Shown here: positions 8,725 through 15,827 of the stretch, piece by piece
How the letters are laid out: the number at the start of each line of letters is the position of its first letter
How positions within the stretch are numbered: position 1 is the first letter of the stretch
Source of the DNA: Anaerolineales bacterium
GTDB lineage: Bacteria; Chloroflexota; Anaerolineae; Anaerolineales; UBA11579
Reading direction: 5' to 3'
DNA length: 64,000 nt
Assembly (NCBI GenBank): GCA_026129255.1
Contig: JAHCIJ010000002.1
Coordinates: forward strand, 574,234-638,233
Notes under the pieces: generated by a model
Told to the model about the DNA's origin: nothing
What the model saw: only the letters and a program-made list of their open reading frames with translations
The model's database searches: none
Program-made: the position numbers and the translations under genes

Positions 8725-8940
8725 TCACCACAAAGTCACGAAGAGCACAAAGAAATCAGTTGGTTGGCTAGTTGATTAGTCGGCTAGTCGCGTTTGTCCC
8801 CGTGCATCCTGAGCACTTCGCTGGCTTAGCGTAAACTCCGCGAAGGATCCTCGTACACATCATTCTGCTCCATCCGTCATTTCGAGGCGGCTTTTCAAAG
8901 GCTGCGCAGCCTATGTGCCGCGAGCCGAGGAATCCTTTAG
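8725..8940. repeat. Composite intergenic repeat, copy 2
   Basis: Second, diverged copy of the 8461-8700 unit. It runs CACCACAAAGTCACGAAGAG, then TTGATTAGTCGGCTAGTCGC, then CGTTTGTCCCCGTGCATCCT, then CCGTCATTTCGAGGCGG with a long imperfect palindrome that ends in CGAGGAATCC. Together with copy 1 it fills most of the 650-bp gene-free spacer before the tRNA. Confidence 0.7.
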
Positions 8941-9024
8941 GGCAAGCAAGGTTCAAGCGGATTCTTGCTATGCCCGAAGGATTCTTCCCTACAATATTCA
9001 AGTGCAATGAGCCTAATAAAAAAT

Positions 9025-9061
9025 GGAGTTCCGTTACTCGGCGAAGCCGAGTAGAAACTCC
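9025..9061. repeat. 37-bp palindromic repeat, copy 1
   Basis: Near-palindrome starting GGAGTTCCGT and ending AAACTCC, with the core ACTCGGC-GAA-GCCGAGT. A second copy at 10232-10268 differs at a few bases, mainly in the loop. The two copies bracket the tRNA-Arg and epimerase genes. Confidence 0.8.
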
Positions 9062-9067
9062 CTCAAG

Positions 9068-9110
9068 CCAAAAAGAATATGCCCCACGGAGTGGGGCATA
9101 TTCTTTTTGG
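9068..9110 (-). terminator. Intrinsic terminator after tRNA-Arg
   Basis: Perfect 20-bp stem (arms CCAAAAAGAATATGCCCCAC and its complement) with a 3-nt loop, starting 5 bp beyond the tRNA 3' end. The U-rich arm suits termination of the minus-strand tRNA transcript. The hairpin could also work on the plus strand. Confidence 0.8.
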
Positions 9111-9114
9111 GCAG

Positions 9115-9188
<74 letters not shown>

Positions 9189-9261
9189 ATGGGGAGGATT
9201 ATACAGGCCTTGTGAGGCAAGAATTTCTTTGTGCTCTTTGTGGCTTTGTGGTGAGGCTTTT

Positions 9262-10203
9262 TTAAGCCCGCCAGCGCTGGCACAGGTCATCCGCCGCCGC
9301 AGGCCACTGCGGATACTGGAATGCGAAGCCCTCCGCCAGCAAGCGGCCAGGCAGCACATAGCGGCTCTTGAGGATCAGCTCCGTCTCCGTTTGCATGAAT
9401 AATGAAGCAATCTCTAGCATCCAGCGCGTAGACGGCAAGCCGAAGGGAATGTCCCAGGCGCGGCGCAGCTCACGCATGAAATCATCCATGGGCAGCGGGT
9501 GGGGCACCGCCAGGTTGACGATGCCGCTCATGTGCTCGTGCGCAATAAGCCAGTCCACCGCGGCGATGTAGTCAGCGTCGTGCAGCCAAGACACCATCTG
9601 GCGCCCGCTGGCCACCTTGCCGCCCAGGCCGCGGCGCACCAAGCTCAGTAACGTATCGAAGATGCCGCCGCGGTCCGGGCTCAGCGTCAGCGCGGTGCGC
9701 GTAATGATTTTGCGCGTGCGCGATGTCTCGGCCTCGTTGGCGGCCTGCTCCCAGGCTTTGGCCACATCGATGCTAAAGCGCCAGGCGGGCGGTGCGTCTG
9801 ACTCCTCGCCGCCCAGCTCGCCGTCCTCGTTGTTGGGGCGGGTGTAGCTGTGGCCGTAGATGGTGGCCGTGCTGGCTTGGATCCACACCCGCGGCGCGTC
9901 GTGCGCCTGAGCGATCGCCTGCCCCAGCACGCGCGTAGAGTTGACGCGCGAGTCCATGATCAGTCGTTTGTTCTCCGGCGTGTAGCGGCAGTTCACGCTG
10001 CGCCCTGCCAGCCCGAACACCGCGTCTGCGCCTTCCAACTCCTGTGCCCAGGCGCCTAGTGTCTCGGCGTCCCAGTGCGTCGTACGCCAGGGAGCCGCGG
10101 CTGGGCGGCGGCTGAGCACGACCACATCGTGACCCTGGGCGTGATAGTGGCGCGCCAGCAGCGTGCCCACTTGCCCGCTACCGCCTGCTAGAACGATCTT
10201 CAT
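9262..10203 (-). CDS. TIGR01777 family NAD(P)-binding epimerase/reductase (SDR-like)
   Basis: Extended short-chain dehydrogenase of the TIGR01777 (YfcH/SulA-like) family, 313 residues. The nucleotide-binding motif is at the very N-terminus (VLAGGSGQVGTLLARH). The family hallmarks RSVNCRYTPENKR and ASTATIYGHS and a C-terminal DUF1731-type segment (LPGRLLAEGFAFQYP) are all present. The substrate is unknown for most members. I place the start at 10203 because GGAG lies at proper distance there; an ATG six codons earlier lacks one. The gene is monocistronic, between tRNA-Arg and the divergent ubiquitin-like operon. Confidence 0.9.
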   Translation of the reverse strand: MKIVLAGGSGQVGTLLARHYHAQGHDVVVLSRRPAAAPWRTTHWDAETLGAWAQELEGADAVFGLAGRSVNCRYTPENKRLIMDSRVNSTRVLGQAIAQAHDAPRVWIQASTATIYGHSYTRPNNEDGELGGEESDAPPAWRFSIDVAKAWEQAANEAETSRTRKIITRTALTLSPDRGGIFDTLLSLVRRGLGGKVASGRQMVSWLHDADYIAAVDWLIAHEHMSGIVNLAVPHPLPMDDFMRELRRAWDIPFGLPSTRWMLEIASLFMQTETELILKSRYVLPGRLLAEGFAFQYPQWPAAADDLCQRWRA

Positions 10204-10231
10204 GCCCGCTCCTTTGACCACAACCTAGTGC

Positions 10232-10268
10232 GGAGTTCCGTCACTCGGCACAGCCGAGTAGGAACTCC
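10232..10268. repeat. 37-bp palindromic repeat, copy 2
   Basis: Same element as at 9025-9061 (core ACTCGGC-ACA-GCCGAGT between GGAGTTCC and GGAACTCC arms). A further small hairpin GCAGCCC-GCA-GGGCTGC follows at 10273-10289. Confidence 0.8.
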
Positions 10269-10355
10269 AATAGCAGCCCGCAGGGCTGCATACCTGCCCT
10301 CCGATTGTGAAAACAGTAACATGCACCATGCTATCAATTGCTCTCAAACTGGGCG

Positions 10356-10381
10356 GCCAGCTAACAGTACTGTTAGCTGGC
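10356..10381. promoter_or_regulatory. 26-bp perfect palindrome upstream of the ubiquitin-like operon
   Basis: Half-site GCCAGCTAACAGT is followed directly by its exact complement. It ends 6 bp before the -35 hexamer of the operon promoter, a position suited to an operator or activator site. I know of no named regulator that owns this sequence. Confidence 0.7.
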
Positions 10382-10387
10382 TGGTGT

Positions 10388-10417
10388 TTGACTCCTGGGC
10401 CAGGGTGCTGGTATAGT
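10388..10417 (+). promoter_or_regulatory. Sigma-70-type promoter of the ubiquitin-like operon
   Basis: TTGACT (10388-10393), 18-bp spacer, TATAGT (10412-10417). The predicted start of transcription is near 10424, giving about 27 nt of leader before the ATG at 10451. Confidence 0.65.
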
Positions 10418-10427
10418 GGTCTGACCA
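10417..10427. promoter_or_regulatory. GntR/FadR-type operator at the transcription start
   Basis: TGGTCTGACCA is a perfect inverted repeat matching the FadR-subfamily GntR consensus TnGTnnnACnA. It overlaps the last base of the -10 box and the start site, so a bound protein would block transcription. The first gene of the operon encodes a GntR-type winged helix, the obvious candidate for binding here. Confidence 0.6.
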
Positions 10428-10450
10428 ACAAACCATAAAGAGCCGCTCGC

Positions 10451-12067
10451 ATGCCCAATTCCATCCCCCGCAAATCTGTCCCCGAACTCATTGCTGGCCG
10501 CCTGGCGGCTGGCTTGCTAAACGGCCCATACGCCGCTGGCAGCCAACTGCCCGCCGAGCGTGACCTCATCAAAGAGCTCGGCGTGGGGCGCTCCTCGCTG
10601 CGTGAGGCGCTGCGCATCCTCGCCGAGGCTGGCCTGCTGGATGCCCAGCAAGGCGTCGGCTGGTTCGTCAACGAGCTCACCTCGGCGCGCATGCTCAAGG
10701 CGCGCCAGCTGGCTGCCGATGTGGCTCCGCCCGCGCCAGCCAAGCGCGCCAGCAAGACCAAGGCCAGCGATGGCCCCAAGCGCCTGCCGGTGGCTAAAGA
10801 GAAGCCGCTGCACATTCCCAACCTCAAAGAAGACCGCCTGGGTACCTTCGAGTTCATCTCCTGGTGGGAACGTGAGAAGGTGCAGAACGCCCGCGTGATG
10901 GTGGTGGGGGCGGGGGCGCTGGGTAACGAGGTCATCAAGAACCTCACCCTGATGGGCATTGGCAATCTGTACATTGTCGACTTTGATAAAGTCGAAGCCG
11001 CCAACCTCAGCCGCAGCATCCTGTTCCGCGAGAAGGACCGTGGCCGTGAGAAAGCGCATTTGGCCGCGGCACGCGCCGTCGAGATCAATCCGGATGTGCG
11101 CGTGCAATCCCTGCACGGCGATGTGACCACAGATATCGGCCTGGGTGTGTTCCGTCGTATGGATGTGATCATCGGCTGCCTCGATAATCGTGAGGCACGT
11201 TTGGCGGTCAATCGCTTTGCCCATTGGATGAACAAGCCCTGGGTGGACGGCGCAATTCAAGAGATGCTCGGCCTGGCGCGTGTGTTCGTGCCGGGCGATG
11301 GCGCCTGCTTTGAGTGCACGCTCACCGAGCAGGCCCGCCGCGACTTGGCGCTGCGCTACTCCTGCCCGCTGCTGGCGCGCCAGAACATTCTGCTGGGCAA
11401 GGTGCCCACCACGCCCACCATCGCATCCATCATCGGCGCCATGCAATCGCAAGAGGCGCTCAAGCTGATCCACAACATGCCGGTGGAGCCCGGCAAGGTG
11501 CTGCACTACAACGGCTACACCAATTTCATGCACACCACCGCCTATGTACCCGATGCCGAGTGCGAAAGCCACTGGATCTACGGCGAGGTGACCGAGCTGC
11601 CGCTGCGCGCTGAGACCAATTCGCTGGCTGAGCTGCTGGAGATCGCGCGTGGCGACCTGGGGCCGGATACCGTGTTGGAGCTTGACCAGGAGCTGGTGCT
11701 CTCGCTCAACTGCGCCGCCTGCAATACGGTGGAGCATGTGCTCAAGCCGCTGGCCGATGTCAGTTTCGAAGCCGGGCACTGCCCAACCTGCGGCGAGATG
11801 CGCGAGGTCAACCTGACCCACAGCATCACCGGGAGCGAGGACTTCTTGCAGCGCACGCTGCACAGCGTGGGCGTGCCGCCGCTGCACATTCTGCGCGCTA
11901 CAAATGGCGCCGAATTTCGTTTCTATGAATTGACGGGCGATCTGCCCACTGCGCTGCACTTCAACGATTTTGACGAGGCCGTGCCCGGCCTGCACGCCCC
12001 GCGTGTACGCCTGGGCGAGGCGGTGCCCGGCGAGAGCCCCGGCGGGCGCGTGCACCTGATTGATTAG
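10451..12067 (+). CDS. E1-like ubiquitin-activating (ThiF/UBA-fold) enzyme fused to an N-terminal GntR-type winged helix
   Basis: Predicted to adenylate the C-terminus of the operon's Ubl and carry it as a thioester for the E2. Residues 1-78 form a GntR/FadR winged helix (SQLPAERDLI, GRSSLREALRILAEAGLL, wing QQGVGWFV). An Ala/Lys-rich linker (about 85-120) joins it to the adenylation domain: GAGALGN at 153-159, ribose Asp 177, N185/R188, K201 and D245. CFEC (286-289) then Y-S-C-P (C305) mirrors eukaryotic UBA3, where CIEC binds zinc and the Cys after FPM is catalytic. C305 is thus the predicted thioester site. Later CxxC pairs at 421/424 and 444/447 complete one or two zinc sites. First gene of a seven-gene operon. 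The fusion of an E1 to a transcription-factor domain is very unusual, and the operon promoter carries a matching operator. Confidence 0.88.
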   Translation: MPNSIPRKSVPELIAGRLAAGLLNGPYAAGSQLPAERDLIKELGVGRSSLREALRILAEAGLLDAQQGVGWFVNELTSARMLKARQLAADVAPPAPAKRASKTKASDGPKRLPVAKEKPLHIPNLKEDRLGTFEFISWWEREKVQNARVMVVGAGALGNEVIKNLTLMGIGNLYIVDFDKVEAANLSRSILFREKDRGREKAHLAAARAVEINPDVRVQSLHGDVTTDIGLGVFRRMDVIIGCLDNREARLAVNRFAHWMNKPWVDGAIQEMLGLARVFVPGDGACFECTLTEQARRDLALRYSCPLLARQNILLGKVPTTPTIASIIGAMQSQEALKLIHNMPVEPGKVLHYNGYTNFMHTTAYVPDAECESHWIYGEVTELPLRAETNSLAELLEIARGDLGPDTVLELDQELVLSLNCAACNTVEHVLKPLADVSFEAGHCPTCGEMREVNLTHSITGSEDFLQRTLHSVGVPPLHILRATNGAEFRFYELTGDLPTALHFNDFDEAVPGLHAPRVRLGEAVPGESPGGRVHLID

Positions 12068-12069
12068 TC

Positions 12070-12924
12070 ATGGCACAGGCAATAGCGATGAGACGATTTT
12101 TATTAGGAGACGAAAGCCGCTTCGTGGAGAGCGCCGTGGGGCGCATCACGCTGTGCGTGCTGTTCACTACCTTGGTGGGGGTCGGGCTCACGCTGCTGTT
12201 TGTGTTGCCAGCGCGCTTCTCACCCTTCCTGCTTAAGTTCGCTGTCATCATCGGCATGGGCCTGGCGGCCAGTTTCATCACGCGCCGTTTGTTGGCGCAC
12301 CGCAGCGCCACCTTGCGCACCGTCACAGCAATCTTCGCGTGCATCATCGCTCTGGCCGTGCTTAGCCCGCTCACGCTGGGCTTCGTGGGGCTCAACCTGC
12401 TGTACAGCTATGCCATCGCCACGCCGGTGGATGCTGGCATTCAGCTGCTCGTGGTCGGGCTGGCCGTGGCGGCGGGGCAGGCCGCCTGGGCGCCCAGCCG
12501 CCGCACCGTCATGGTAGAGCCGCGTGAGCAGGTGGATGTGACCCTGACCACGCCACCACCCAGCGCGGCCCGCGGCCGTGTGCGCACTAGCGCAGGCCCT
12601 GCCGCAGGTGCCACCGTGCGCGCCGCGCCACGCGCAATGCTTCAACAAAACCGCGTGCGCTCCTTCTTGTCGCGATTGTTTCCGCCCGTGGCGCCGGCGC
12701 CCCGCAAGCTGCGCTCAGCCAAACCGGCGCGCAAGCGCGCTGCCCGCGGCGCCGGCATCACGCTCAGCGCACGTGAGCAGCACGTTTGCCCGTATTGCCT
12801 CGAGCCGGTCACCAAGAATGACCGCCGCGGCGTAAAGATCTGCAAGATCTGCAAGACCTGGCACCACGCAGATTGTTGGGAAATTACTGGCGTGTGCCAG
12901 GTGCCGCACGCTTACCAGAACTGA
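12070..12924 (+). CDS. Membrane-anchored RING-like zinc-binding protein (putative E3)
   Basis: 284 residues. Four predicted membrane helices (about 25-46, 54-75, 84-104, 122-143) are followed by a long basic, Pro/Ala/Arg-rich cytosolic linker and a C-terminal treble-clef module. Metal ligand candidates are C240, C243, C258, C261, H265 or H266, C269, C276 and H280 (CPYC, CKIC, HHADC, CQVPH). This C-x2-C...C-x2-C-x(3-4)-H-x(2-3)-C order is RING/binuclear treble-clef-like. Sitting between an E1 and an E2 it most likely serves as a ligase or adaptor that places modification at the membrane. The start is 2 bp after the E1 stop; an alternative ATG lies at 12088. E3 activity is inference; a structural zinc ribbon is the alternative. 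Confidence 0.75.
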   Translation: MAQAIAMRRFLLGDESRFVESAVGRITLCVLFTTLVGVGLTLLFVLPARFSPFLLKFAVIIGMGLAASFITRRLLAHRSATLRTVTAIFACIIALAVLSPLTLGFVGLNLLYSYAIATPVDAGIQLLVVGLAVAAGQAAWAPSRRTVMVEPREQVDVTLTTPPPSAARGRVRTSAGPAAGATVRAAPRAMLQQNRVRSFLSRLFPPVAPAPRKLRSAKPARKRAARGAGITLSAREQHVCPYCLEPVTKNDRRGVKICKICKTWHHADCWEITGVCQVPHAYQN

Positions 12925-12941
12925 GAGTTGAGGAGAACTGC

Positions 12942-13790
12942 ATGGCTGACATTGAGGTAACCATCATCCTGCCCAACGGCGGCGCTCGCAAAGCCGAGCT
13001 GCCGGATGATGCCCCCGTGCGTGAATTGGTGGTGGAGCTGGTCTCGCTGCTGGCGCTGCCCACGGTAGGGCCAGACGGCCGCCCGATGGGCTACCGCCTG
13101 GACAGCAAGGCGCTGGGCCGTGAGCTGAAAGAAGACGAAACCCTGGGCAGCGCCACTGTGCCGGCGGAAGACCGCCTGATCCTGACCGCCGACATTACCG
13201 CCGGCGCGGTGACGCTAGGCGAAAGCCCACGCATACGCCGCCTTAAGGCAGACCTGCAGCGCATGCAGGAGCTGGCCGCGCAAAGCGACCTCATCGAGTT
13301 CAAGGCCATCTCGGCCAACCGCAACCTGCCGCCGGAAACCTACATCGTCACCTACAAGTGTAAAGGCGTCATCGCCGTCAATCACAAAGGAGAGCCGATG
13401 CTGGGTGACAAGCACCAAGTGGAGATCTACCTGCACAACCAATATCCGCAACGCTGGCCGGGCATGAAGTGGCTCACCCCCGTGTGGCACCCCAACATCA
13501 ATCATCTCAACGGTACGGTGTGCGTGGATGCCGCATGGTGGACGGCCAGCCGCTCGCTCGACCGCCTGGTGATCATGATCGGTGAGATGGTGCAGTACAA
13601 GAATTTTCATGATGACCCCACCAAGCCGCCCTTCCCCTGGGACGCTGAGGCGGCGCGTTGGAGCCGGGCCTACCGCAAGAAGCACCCCAAGTTTTTCCCC
13701 GTGGATACGCGTGAGCTGTTGCGCCCCGAGCGCGTGCACCTAAAGAAGGCTGCACCTGCCAAGCCCAAGCCACGCATAAAACTGAAGTAA
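12942..13790 (+). CDS. E2-like ubiquitin-conjugating enzyme with N-terminal Ubl domain
   Basis: 282 residues. Residues 1-88 are a beta-grasp Ubl almost the same as the free Ubl encoded next (26 residues at 43-68 are identical), up to the T-A-G at 86-88. A helical linker (90-120) leads to a UBC fold with the classic H-P-N triad at 183-185 and the catalytic Cys at 194 (G-T-V-C-V-D). It should take Ubl from the E1 and pass it to targets. A long insertion-like C-terminal part (W199-R265) is richer in aromatic residues than canonical E2s. The protein ends in a basic tail PKPRIKLK that recurs at the end of the VWA protein of this operon. The ATG at 12942 has GAGGAGAA upstream. UBC assignment is firm; target and chemistry are unknown. 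Confidence 0.88.
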   Translation: MADIEVTIILPNGGARKAELPDDAPVRELVVELVSLLALPTVGPDGRPMGYRLDSKALGRELKEDETLGSATVPAEDRLILTADITAGAVTLGESPRIRRLKADLQRMQELAAQSDLIEFKAISANRNLPPETYIVTYKCKGVIAVNHKGEPMLGDKHQVEIYLHNQYPQRWPGMKWLTPVWHPNINHLNGTVCVDAAWWTASRSLDRLVIMIGEMVQYKNFHDDPTKPPFPWDAEAARWSRAYRKKHPKFFPVDTRELLRPERVHLKKAAPAKPKPRIKLK

Positions 13791-13823
13791 TCCAAAATTT
13801 GCAGCATACAAGGAGACTAAGAC

Positions 13824-14090
13824 ATGGCTGATATTCCTGTAACCGTAGTACTGCCCTCCGGGGGCAGCCGCACTGCCGAAGTGCCCAACGATGTGGAAGT
13901 GAAGGAGCTGATCCCGGAGCTGGCCACCACGCTGGAACTGCCCACCACTGGGCCAGACGGCCGCCCGATGGGCTACCGTCTGGACAGCAAGGCCTTGGGC
14001 CGCGAGCTCAAAGAGGATGAGACGCTGGAAGCGGCTGGCGTACCGGCCGACGACCGTCTCATCATCACTGCCGACGTTACTGCTGGCTAA
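13824..14090 (+). CDS. Free ubiquitin-like protein ending in Gly
   Basis: 88-residue single beta-grasp domain that ends exactly at a glycine (DVTAG-stop), so no processing is needed before E1 activation. The pattern MGYRL-x(5)-GREL-x(4)-TL...AGVPADDRLII resembles the YukD/EsaB branch of the ubiquitin superfamily rather than ThiS/MoaD. Good Shine-Dalgarno (AAGGAGA) 10 nt upstream. It is flanked by the E2 (33-bp gap) and, after a 10-bp-stem hairpin, the JAMM peptidase. This is the likely modifier of the system. It has one terminal Gly rather than Gly-Gly. Confidence 0.87.
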   Translation: MADIPVTVVLPSGGSRTAEVPNDVEVKELIPELATTLELPTTGPDGRPMGYRLDSKALGRELKEDETLEAAGVPADDRLIITADVTAG

Positions 14091-14112
14091 ACAGTCTGCT
14101 TGCGTTTGGAGG

Positions 14113-14140
14113 TGCGTGCCTGCTTCCCCTCAGGCACGCA
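14113..14140 (+). other. Intercistronic hairpin after the Ubl gene
   Basis: 10-bp perfect stem TGCGTGCCTG/CAGGCACGCA with an 8-nt loop and no U-tract. It lies between the Ubl and JAMM genes and could stabilise the upstream message or reduce read-through, giving more Ubl than downstream proteins. Confidence 0.5.
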
Positions 14141-14158
14141 TCCCCACAAGGCCGCCTT

Positions 14159-14971
14159 ATGAGCACAAACACCTCTGACACCAAGCCCAGAAACAGCGCG
14201 GGCACACAGCCCGCAGGGCAATCTGCCGGGCAACATGCCCAGCAGCCCACAGGCTTACAGCGCCCCAAGCACGCGCCGGAGCCGGCGCGTCTGCCGCTGG
14301 CCCGCGCCCAGCGCTGGCTGGCCGCGGGCGAAGACAGTGCCCAGCCGCCGCTGCCCGTGTTCTTCACGCAAGATGCGTACAAGACCATCAGCGTGCATGC
14401 CGCCAGCGACATGGACAACGAGGTGGGCGGCTGGCTGGCGGGGCGCTGGTGCCAGGATGCGCGGGCCGGTACTGAATTCATCGTTGTGGAGGCGTTGCTG
14501 CCCGCGCAGCAAGTGCGCTCTGGCAGTACTTTCCTCACCTTCACGCATGACAGCCAGGTAGCCATGCTGTCTGCGCTGGAGGAGCAGTACGAGGACAAAT
14601 GCATCGTGGGCTGGTATCACACCCACCCGCGTATGGGCATCTTTCTCTCCGGCTATGACACCTGGCTGCACGACCATTTCTTTCCGCAGCCCTGGCAGAT
14701 CGCCCTGGTGGTGGAGCCGCATGCCAAGCACGGCGGTGTCTTCGTTCGCCAGGCGGGCGAGCTCTCGCCGCGCAAATACCGGGGCTTTTATGAGCTGCAC
14801 ACCGTCAGCACAGACAGCGTGGTCGACTGGGCCAATCTCAAGCCAGAGCCCGCTGCCGCTCCGCCTGCCCAGCAGACACCGCCCCAGGCGGATGCGCCCA
14901 AGGTTGTGTCGCCTCAGGCGACGCAACCTATTACTCCCAAACCCCCATCCCAAACGGAGGCTGATTCATGA
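14159..14971 (+). CDS. JAB/MPN (JAMM) metallopeptidase, putative deubiquitinase-like enzyme
   Basis: 270 residues. A disordered Gln/Pro/Ala-rich N-terminus (1-60) is followed by an MPN domain (about 65-220) with the complete JAMM signature: E88 (N-E-V-G-G-W), H144-T-H146-P, S154 and D157 (H-x-H-x7-S-x2-D). The tail (230-270) is Pro/Gln-rich and disordered. It is predicted to be a zinc isopeptidase that removes Ubl from targets, or separates the Ubl part of the E2 fusion after its T-A-G. The start ATG at 14159 lacks a strong Shine-Dalgarno. Its stop overlaps the next gene by 4 bp (ATGA), linking it to the membrane FHA protein. Confidence 0.86.
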   Translation: MSTNTSDTKPRNSAGTQPAGQSAGQHAQQPTGLQRPKHAPEPARLPLARAQRWLAAGEDSAQPPLPVFFTQDAYKTISVHAASDMDNEVGGWLAGRWCQDARAGTEFIVVEALLPAQQVRSGSTFLTFTHDSQVAMLSALEEQYEDKCIVGWYHTHPRMGIFLSGYDTWLHDHFFPQPWQIALVVEPHAKHGGVFVRQAGELSPRKYRGFYELHTVSTDSVVDWANLKPEPAAAPPAQQTPPQADAPKVVSPQATQPITPKPPSQTEADS

Positions 14972-15825
14972 GCCGTATCACGCGTTTGTATTACTACACT
15001 CTCTTGGGCGCCATTGGCGGCCTGATCGGTTGGCAGGTCAGCAATGTGCTCGGCTTGTCGTTTGCACAGAACGTCTACCTTAGTGAGGTGGTGGTGGGGG
15101 GCCTCATCGGCTTTTGCATCGGGGCGCTGATCGGCGCCAGTGAAGGCGTGGCGCTACGCAGCGCGGGCTACGCCCTGCGCGCCGGTTTGCTCAATGGCCT
15201 GTTCGGCCTGGTGGGCGGCGCCATTGGCCTTCCGCTGGCCGAAGCCGCTTTCCAGACCCTGGGTGGCGAAGCGTGGACGCGGGCCGTGGGCTGGGCTGTG
15301 TTCGGTGGCTTCATTGGCGCCGGGTTGGGCTTCAGCAGCGGCTCGCAGATGTGGAAGCCGGCCCTAGGCGGCTTGCTGGGTGGGGCGCTGGGCGGTGCGC
15401 TGCTGGAGCTGGCGCGCGTGCGCCTTGCCGATGCGCTCATCGGCAAGGCGATTGGCCTCGGCCTGCTGGGCGCCGCCATCGGTGCGTTGATCGCCCTCAT
15501 CGTCTTGCTGCTCTCGCGTGCCTGGCTGGAAGTGGTCAGCGGCAAGCTTAAGGGTACCGAGTTCGTGCTGGATAAATTTGTTCACGCTAACGGGCCTACG
15601 GCCTATGTGGGCAGCAGCGCGCTCAAGGCAGACATTGTGCTGCCCGATCCGGATATTGACCCGCAGCACGCCATCCTCACTGGCGGCGATACCCACATGA
15701 ACATTCGTGACATGAGCCAGAAGGGCACTTTCATCAATGGGCGCAAAGTGCAGCAGGCGCGCTTGCTGGATGAGCAAGCCATTCGCCTGGGCAACACGCA
15801 ACTGGTCTATCACGAGAAGAGGTAA
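14968..15825 (+). CDS. Glycine-rich multi-pass membrane protein with C-terminal FHA domain
   Basis: 285 residues. Residues about 10-180 hold a string of glycine-zipper membrane helices (repeats such as GGLIGWQ, GGLIGFCIGALIGAS, GGLLGGALGGALL). The C-terminal 95 residues fit an FHA fold: VGSS, DIVLPD, DPQHAIL, GTFINGRKV, IRLGNTQLVY. FHA domains bind phosphothreonine peptides. Here the usual Gly-Arg of the ligand loop reads Gly-Ser while the loop Asn (FIN) is kept, so binding may be altered or lost. It overlaps the JAMM gene by 4 bp and precedes the VWA gene by 2 bp, so it belongs to the same operon. Likely role: membrane platform or sensor for the modification system. Confidence 0.8.
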   Translation: MSRITRLYYYTLLGAIGGLIGWQVSNVLGLSFAQNVYLSEVVVGGLIGFCIGALIGASEGVALRSAGYALRAGLLNGLFGLVGGAIGLPLAEAAFQTLGGEAWTRAVGWAVFGGFIGAGLGFSSGSQMWKPALGGLLGGALGGALLELARVRLADALIGKAIGLGLLGAAIGALIALIVLLLSRAWLEVVSGKLKGTEFVLDKFVHANGPTAYVGSSALKADIVLPDPDIDPQHAILTGGDTHMNIRDMSQKGTFINGRKVQQARLLDEQAIRLGNTQLVYHEKR

Positions 15826-15827
15826 GC

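Noticed and set aside
8505..9007. Two short minus-strand frames that share MTEGL-type and SRLID segments
   Set aside because: They are translations of the TCATTGCGAGG and TAGTC repeats, not genes.
10517..12055. Long open frame (512 codons) antisense to the E1 gene
   Set aside because: Shadow of the E1 coding sequence; the plus frame has complete ThiF and GntR motifs.
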